Source: Mangifera indica (lineage: Eukaryota > Streptophyta > Magnoliopsida > Sapindales > Anacardiaceae). Taken from it: a DNA stretch of 64,000 nt. How positions within the stretch are numbered: the stretch's first letter is position 1; each line of letters starts with the position of its first letter. Under the pieces are notes generated by a model. The model did not search any database, had not been told where the DNA came from, and saw only the letters and a list, made by a program, of their open reading frames with translations. This document shows, piece after piece, positions 58,985 to 64,000 of the stretch. The position numbers and the translations under genes were made by a program. The stretch is taken from the NCBI RefSeq assembly GCF_011075055.1, contig NW_025401106.1, positions 124,001-188,000 of the forward strand, written 5' to 3'.

Positions 58985-60241
58985 TATTCTGTCTGGCTCC
59001 ACCTATGACGGGTTGACTAGAACCAGTTTAATTTAACTACTAAGGGCAGTTATACAAGAGAGTTGAAGAGCAGTTAGACATATATAAATTGTCTAAACTG
59101 CCTCTCCATAATTTTTTTATGCTATTTTTAGGGTAATTAATTAAAATAGGCAAAAAATTAAGCGTTTATACGTTTTTAGGCCACCCTAGACAAGTTTTAC
59201 CAAAATAAGCAAACCGTATTTTTTTTACCCTTTTTACCCTTATGTTGAAAAACCCAGTAAAAATATTTTTTCTGAGAATATGCGTCGGTTTACGGCGGTT
59301 ACGATGGTAGCTAGGGATTTTACAGTGAAACCCTAAATATGTCGAATGTATATGGATGTTTTTGAATGTTTCGAAAGCTTAAAATGATGTAGTTTCGATA
59401 TTAATGGATGTCTAGAAGTGTAGCCGTTGAGAGACAAAAGCGCAAACTGTTAATAGTGTCACGCAAACTGTGAACAGTGTCGCGCAAACTATAAACAGTG
59501 TCACGCAAACTGCACAAACCGCGTAAATACTGTTTACATCGCGCAAACTGCTTGCAAAATCGCGCAAAAATACTGTTCACAGACTATAATATCTACTTTT
59601 GCGCGATGTAAACAATGATTGCGCGATGTGAACAGGTTTGCGTGGTGTAAACAGTGTTTGCGCGATTTGCGCAGTTTGCGTAACACTGTAAATTTGCGCG
59701 TTTTTGTCTCTCAACGGCTACACTTCTAGGCATCCATTAACATCGAAACTACATCATTTTAAGCGTTCGAAACATTCAAAAACATCCATATACATTCGAC
59801 ATATTTAAGGTTTCACTGTAAAATCTCTAGCTACCATCGTAACCGCCGTAAACCGACGCATATTCTCAGAAAAAATATTTTTACTGGGTTTTTCAACATA
59901 AGGGTAAAAAGGGTAAAAAAAATACGGTTTGCTTATTTTGGTAAAACTTTTTTAGGGTGGCCTAAAAACGTATAAACGCTTAAAATTTTGCTTATTTTAA
60001 TTAATTACCCCTATTTTTATCAAAAGAAAAGAATACTCCTTCTTGTCCTGTAAAAACCAAAAGCATAGTAATATGATCTCTCAAATGAAAAATAGTACGT
60101 GGGCAAATGATGCGGTGAAAATAAACTAACGTCAATACCTATACTGTATTCGAATGACATTCATCGGAATTATATCTAGGTATGCAAATTTATTGTTTAC
60201 TATAATTCACAGAATTTAATTTCGCATGATTGTTCCCAACA
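58985..60241 (+). repeat. 3' LTR of the copia element
   Basis: Follows the polypurine tract GTGAGTGGGAGA. It is interrupted by the foldback element at 59131-60010. Without it and its duplication the LTR is 368 bp, against 367 bp for the 5' LTR. Confidence 0.9.
59131..60010. mobile_element. Foldback MULE in the 3' LTR (880 bp), near-perfect arms
   Basis: Both ends read GGGTAATTAATTAAAATA inward. Arms of about 320 bp match with only a handful of differences, which makes it the youngest-looking element here. It is flanked by a perfect 9 bp duplication CTATTTTTA (59122-59130 and 60011-60019). The loop (about 59455-59700) carries repeats of GCGCAAACTG and AAACAGTGT in both orientations. No coding sequence. 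The ends are unrelated to the GGCC family. Confidence 0.94.
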
Positions 60242-61370
60242 GTGCGTGAAGAAAGAAATTGCTTAAGTTATGTGTGTTCTCTCTGTAGGGTAATTATCTT
60301 GAGAAGGATGTTACAGGTAATTCCGCCACTCTGCTCCCCTTTTACTAAAATACTACATTAACCCTTTATATTAACTCCTAGTACGCATAGGAAAATGACA
60401 TGAACCTCTCATTATGCTTACACGAACTCCTTATATAACTCATACGGTCGAATTCAATTGACAATTCAATTATGTTATCCAGTTTTCTTAAAAATCAATT
60501 CAATTTCGTGTAAATACATTCCCACTTTCTTCAATCTACACTGCATTCACGATTAAATCATTAAAAAAAATCAAATTTGTAAATCTTAAATTATACTTTT
60601 TCAAAAACCTTCAAATCTTAATAAATTGTACCAACACAAACATTTATCGTAACATTAGTATAATGTATTATATACATAACCATAAATAACTTTTATAATA
60701 TCTTTGATCTAATAACGTAACTAACTGTCAAGATAATTAACAGTGTTTTTAATTTTTTTTATATTTGAAAGTAAAATATTAAATATAATTAAAAGATAAA
60801 AAAGTTACATTTATTATACATTACTTTTTTGAAAGTTAAAGCAATTTAAAAAATTAAGAAATCAAATAGTAAAAAACTAATCCTTATATAATATCAAATT
60901 AAGAAATCAAATATTAAATATAGTAAATTATAATTTTTCAGTTATAAATGATATATAATATCATCTGTTAATTCAATGTTTATCAGAGCTCAGCAATGTT
61001 AATTAACATAACTAATCCTTATATTTGAATAGAATAGGATGGTGCATTTGGATTTTATCAACTTGTTAATTCTGAATTATATAAAATTATGCATACTTAC
61101 TTTAAATATATAAATAAGTATATATTTATATGTGTCAAAGAGTATTGTTATGTTTACGTACTTTTAGTATACAATTTGAATACACTAATGTTGTGTCATC
61201 ATCTATGTACCTAAATTATGTACCAAAAATATGTATATATAGTTTTATTATTTTAGTTAATTGATAGATATATTTAGAAGAGCAATACTATGTGTATCCA
61301 CTTTGAATACATAAATTGATATGTATTTATGTGTGTCATCATATGATTAAGTAATTTTGAATTAAGAATA

Positions 61371-62213
61371 GGCCAAATGACTATTTTCTACTCAAGTTTT
61401 AGCTCAATCTTAAAAACACACACATGATAGATGAAAAACTCAAATATCCATCCATGGGCTAACTTCTATTAGAATATTTTGTTAGAGGCAAGGGTAAAAT
61501 TGTTATTTTATCATTAAACTTTAAAACCCTAGAAATTTATATAATTTCCCCTCTTAATTTAAAAAACTAACAATTTACCCAATGATTAAACTTTGAAAAA
61601 ATGTATTTCCCCCTAGGGTTTCAATTTTTTAGACAACCTCTCCCTCTTCGACAACCAGGGGCCTCCGGTCATCTCTCTCCCTTCTTTTGGTCTCTATCTC
61701 ATCGAAGAAGAGAAAACTTCATCTAGGCGAAAACAAATTGTCTTTATTGAGTGACGATACGACCAAATCTTCAATCTACAATGAGACCAAAGTGATGGCA
61801 AGATTGAATCGACGACGAGACGTAATCTTCAAGCAACGAAGATGAGTTTGTCCATACAAAGTTTCCTCTTTTGCAATGAGGATGAGAGGGGAAGAAGGGA
61901 GAGAGACAGTTGGAGGTTTTCGAAGGGGGAGAGCTTGTCAAAAAGGGAAAGGTTGCCTGAAAAATCAAAACCCTAGAGGGGAAAATACAAGTTTTCATAT
62001 CTTGGGTGGAATTTTTGTCATTTTATTTTAATTGCATATACTAAATGACATTTTTGTCATTTCACTTTGAAAGAGTAAATCTATCATTTTAACCTTAATC
62101 TAATAGATATCATCCATATTAATAACTTATGGATAGGATTTTGGAGTTTTGAACTGACATGAGTGAAATTTTGAGATTATGCTAAAATTTGAGTAGAAAA
62201 TAGTTCTTTGGCC
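61371..62213. mobile_element. GGCC-family foldback element, copy J (843 bp), nested in a MITE
   Basis: Starts GGCCAAATGACTATTTTCTA and ends ...AAATAGTTCTTTGGCC. Flanks TTAAGAATA (61362-61370) and TTAAGAATT (62214-62222) are a 9 bp duplication with one change. The other duplicate has the uninterrupted word at 40221-40229. It splits a palindromic MITE into 61285-61370 and 62214-62310. The 75-codon minus frame at 61771-61998 is in the loop. Confidence 0.93.
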
Positions 62214-63557
62214 TTAAGAATTAAATAGCACATAATTTTTAGTTATATCATAATATTATTTATATGTCCAAATTATATATCAAAAATATATTCAGCTTAC
62301 TCCAACTAAAAAGTAATTTGTAAGGGAAAACGTTAGGCCTACATCCAAGAACAGCAAAAGCTGTCATTGCAATTAAATATTAATTACGTAAAATCAAGAA
62401 TGAAATCATTTGATTCTTCCAATTAACCTGGAAATGCTGGCATTACAAACTTTAACGATTGAGGATGTGCATGGAATCATTTGGAAAGAATATTATTAAT
62501 ATTTAATTAGTAATTGGTTTTTTGCTAAGTTGTCTTTGAGTCATGTCTGTCCACTTCAACCTACGCACATGCCCAAATGAAAATTCTTGTCTTCTAAGAA
62601 TAAGGAAAACATAGCGGTATCTTCAGAAGTTTTATATAAATTGATGTCACATCAATATTTTACTTCATTAACAATCAAAAATATTAATATTTAAGACTCA
62701 ATTACATGAATTTTTCATACCTATATATACTGTAATAGATGCACCCTTTTATAAGTTTTTTTTTTTTGACAATTGACTCACACAAACTGATCTTTGCTTC
62801 AGGGTTAAGTTAATTATGTTGAACAAATAACATTTAAATTCAATAATTGGTCTCATGAGTATTATTTGATTCGATTAATTAGATTAAGTCTGAATATCTC
62901 TTAATTTGAGTAAAAAATAATTTGATTTGAGTTTATTAAATCAAAATTAAGTATAACTTAAATAAAAAATAGTTTAATTTGATTCGATTTGAATTCGATT
63001 CGATTTCATAATTTGAATTCATAACTTGATTCAGTTCAAATTTATAGTTCGGATTCATGACTTGAGCTTGTGTTTCATTAACAAAACAACGTCATTTTAT
63101 CTAAATAATATTTAAAATTATTAATTCGAGCAATGAATTCAAATAGAACCAAGACACAAATTTGAACCATTAATTTGCACTAATTCAAGCTATGAATTCA
63201 AATTGAATCGAATTATAAATTTGAATTATTAGTTTAAATTATAAATTTGAAATGAATCAAACTAAATACCTTCTAATTCAAGTTTAGTTTAATTTAAAAA
63301 ATAAATCAAAATTTTTAATTCAAATTTAAATTAAATAAATTTAAACTAAGTTATACCAAATCGAACCAATCAGAGCCTATCCAGGCCTAATTGTACCAGT
63401 GTTGTTGTATGAGATTCGCATTACAACATTTGCAAGCAAACCTTAGCTAATGGACAAAGTCAAGCTTGATTCTTGTTGGTTTGTCACATTATTATAAATA
63501 TCATATTTTTATGCCACGCAGGAAGGATTACAAAAATCCAGAACTTGATTATTTTAT

Positions 63558-63670
63558 TGGCCAATTCATTTCCCACCCAAAGTTTGGTGAAATGCTGATT
63601 TCTATCATTTAAGGGTGAAAAATCTGATTACTTTCTATCTGCCACCCAATTTTGTTAATGAATTCCATTT
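63558..63670 (+). mobile_element. GGCC-family terminal arm fragment, duplicate of 42434
   Basis: GGCCAATTCATTTCCCACCC followed by AAAGTTTGGTGAAATGCTG, in the same context as 42434-42545. Confidence 0.5.
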
Positions 63671-63884
63671 GGTTTCAAAGTAAATAATTGTTTTATCCTT
63701 TCCAATATAATGACAAAAATAACCTCATCATTTCATACAAATTTTAATTATTAATATATCTTATAAATTTATTAAAATTATAAAAATAGGTCTATCAAAA
63801 ATAAAACTTTAATTAATAAAATTATCCTTTAATAATATTTAATTTACTAATTTATTTTTTAATAATTATAATTATAATTTATAA

Positions 63885-64000
63885 TAAAATTATGTATACT
63901 CACTTTAAATATATAAATAAGTATATACTATGTGTGTCATTATATAATTGGATAATTTTAAATTAAGGATAAAGTAACTTCTAATAACGTGATAACATAT
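63885..64000. repeat. Palindromic MITE, cut by window end
   Basis: Same copy as 42751-42912 in the duplicate: AAAATTATGTATACTCACTT left end and core TAATTTTAAATTAAGGATAA. Confidence 0.55.

Larger units (their letters stand above)
48592..60241 (+). mobile_element. Decayed Ty1/copia LTR retrotransposon with three nested insertions
   Basis: The 5' LTR (48592-49269) and 3' LTR (58985-60241) both begin TATT and end AACA (a decayed TG...CA with TATTGGG/CCCAACA ends). Once their private insertions are subtracted they are 367 and 368 bp. Flanks GTGCA (48587-48591) and GTGCG (60242-60246) are a 5 bp duplication with one change. A tRNA-Met type primer site (TAGTATCAGAGC, from about 49271) follows the 5' LTR and a polypurine tract (GTGAGTGGGAGA) precedes the 3' LTR. 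Pol remnants on the plus strand include reverse transcriptase at 56776-56885 and RNase H at 57537-57660, all broken. Without inserts it would be about 6.1 kb. Confidence 0.9.
60727..64000 (+). repeat. Large dispersed duplication, copy 2 (partner 39865-42920)
   Basis: Same orientation as copy 1, runs past the window end. Landmarks: AAAGTTACATTTATTATACA (near 60806), GCTGTCATTGCAATTAAATA (near 62359) and GCAAGCAAACCTTAGCTAAT (near 63432). It differs by a private foldback insertion (61371-62213), an inverted spacer between two MITEs, and a diverged patch at about 60880-61085. Confidence 0.88.

Overview
This is an AT-rich, repeat-laden stretch of a flowering-plant nuclear genome. Spliced genes with GT-AG introns, an R2R3-MYB gene, an ARL8 GTPase, an LRR-III receptor kinase and a Jas/TIFY-type fragment all point to a eudicot. 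I cannot name the species. No complete tRNA, rRNA or CRISPR array was recognised. Only four loci look like host genes: the 5' part of an R2R3-MYB gene (1-902, minus, running off the window), a complete six-exon ARL8-type small GTPase (28899-32798, plus, 184 aa), a divergent Jas/TIFY-like gene or remnant (33905-34510, minus) and an LRR receptor-like kinase of the RKL1/RLK902 type (35843-38661, minus, 632 aa). They do not form a pathway.

The rest is mostly transposable elements, many definable to the base because their target-site duplications (TSDs) survive. (1) A family of foldback elements with GGCCAAAGGACTATTTCCC-type ends and 9-10 bp TSDs has seven full copies (2746-3602, 5093-5788, 22226-22717, 40820-41508, 45255-46084, 46351-47213, 61371-62213) and several fragments. 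(2) A 4.37 kb Mutator-like element (14410-18783, 9 bp TSD) carries about 18 copies of a 119 bp tandem repeat and a captured coding fragment, and sits inside the 3' end of a decayed Ty1/copia element. (3) A nested complex at 48592-60241 is a decayed Ty1/copia retrotransposon with both LTRs. A 4.37 kb hAT element (50441-54805) is inserted in its interior, a 303 bp hAT-type MITE in its 5' LTR and an 880 bp foldback element in its 3' LTR. (4) A very abundant palindromic MITE of about 165 bp occurs every few kb.

Two dispersed duplications (about 39865-42920 with 60727-64000; about 13150-13836 with 21990-23226) and one tandem duplication (5541-5932 with 5945-6336) are present. Foldback insertions are found in one member of each dispersed pair and not in the other, so filled and empty sites can be compared within this window, and the order of events partly read.

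Region by region: 1-2.1 kb MYB gene and upstream region; 2.1-14 kb MITEs, foldback elements and old retroelement debris; 14.4-18.8 kb satellite-bearing MULE; 18.9-28.6 kb copia, MULE, hAT and LINE remnants; 28.6-38.9 kb gene island; 39-48.5 kb first duplicate and foldback elements; 48.6-60.2 kb nested retrotransposon; 60.7-64 kb second duplicate.
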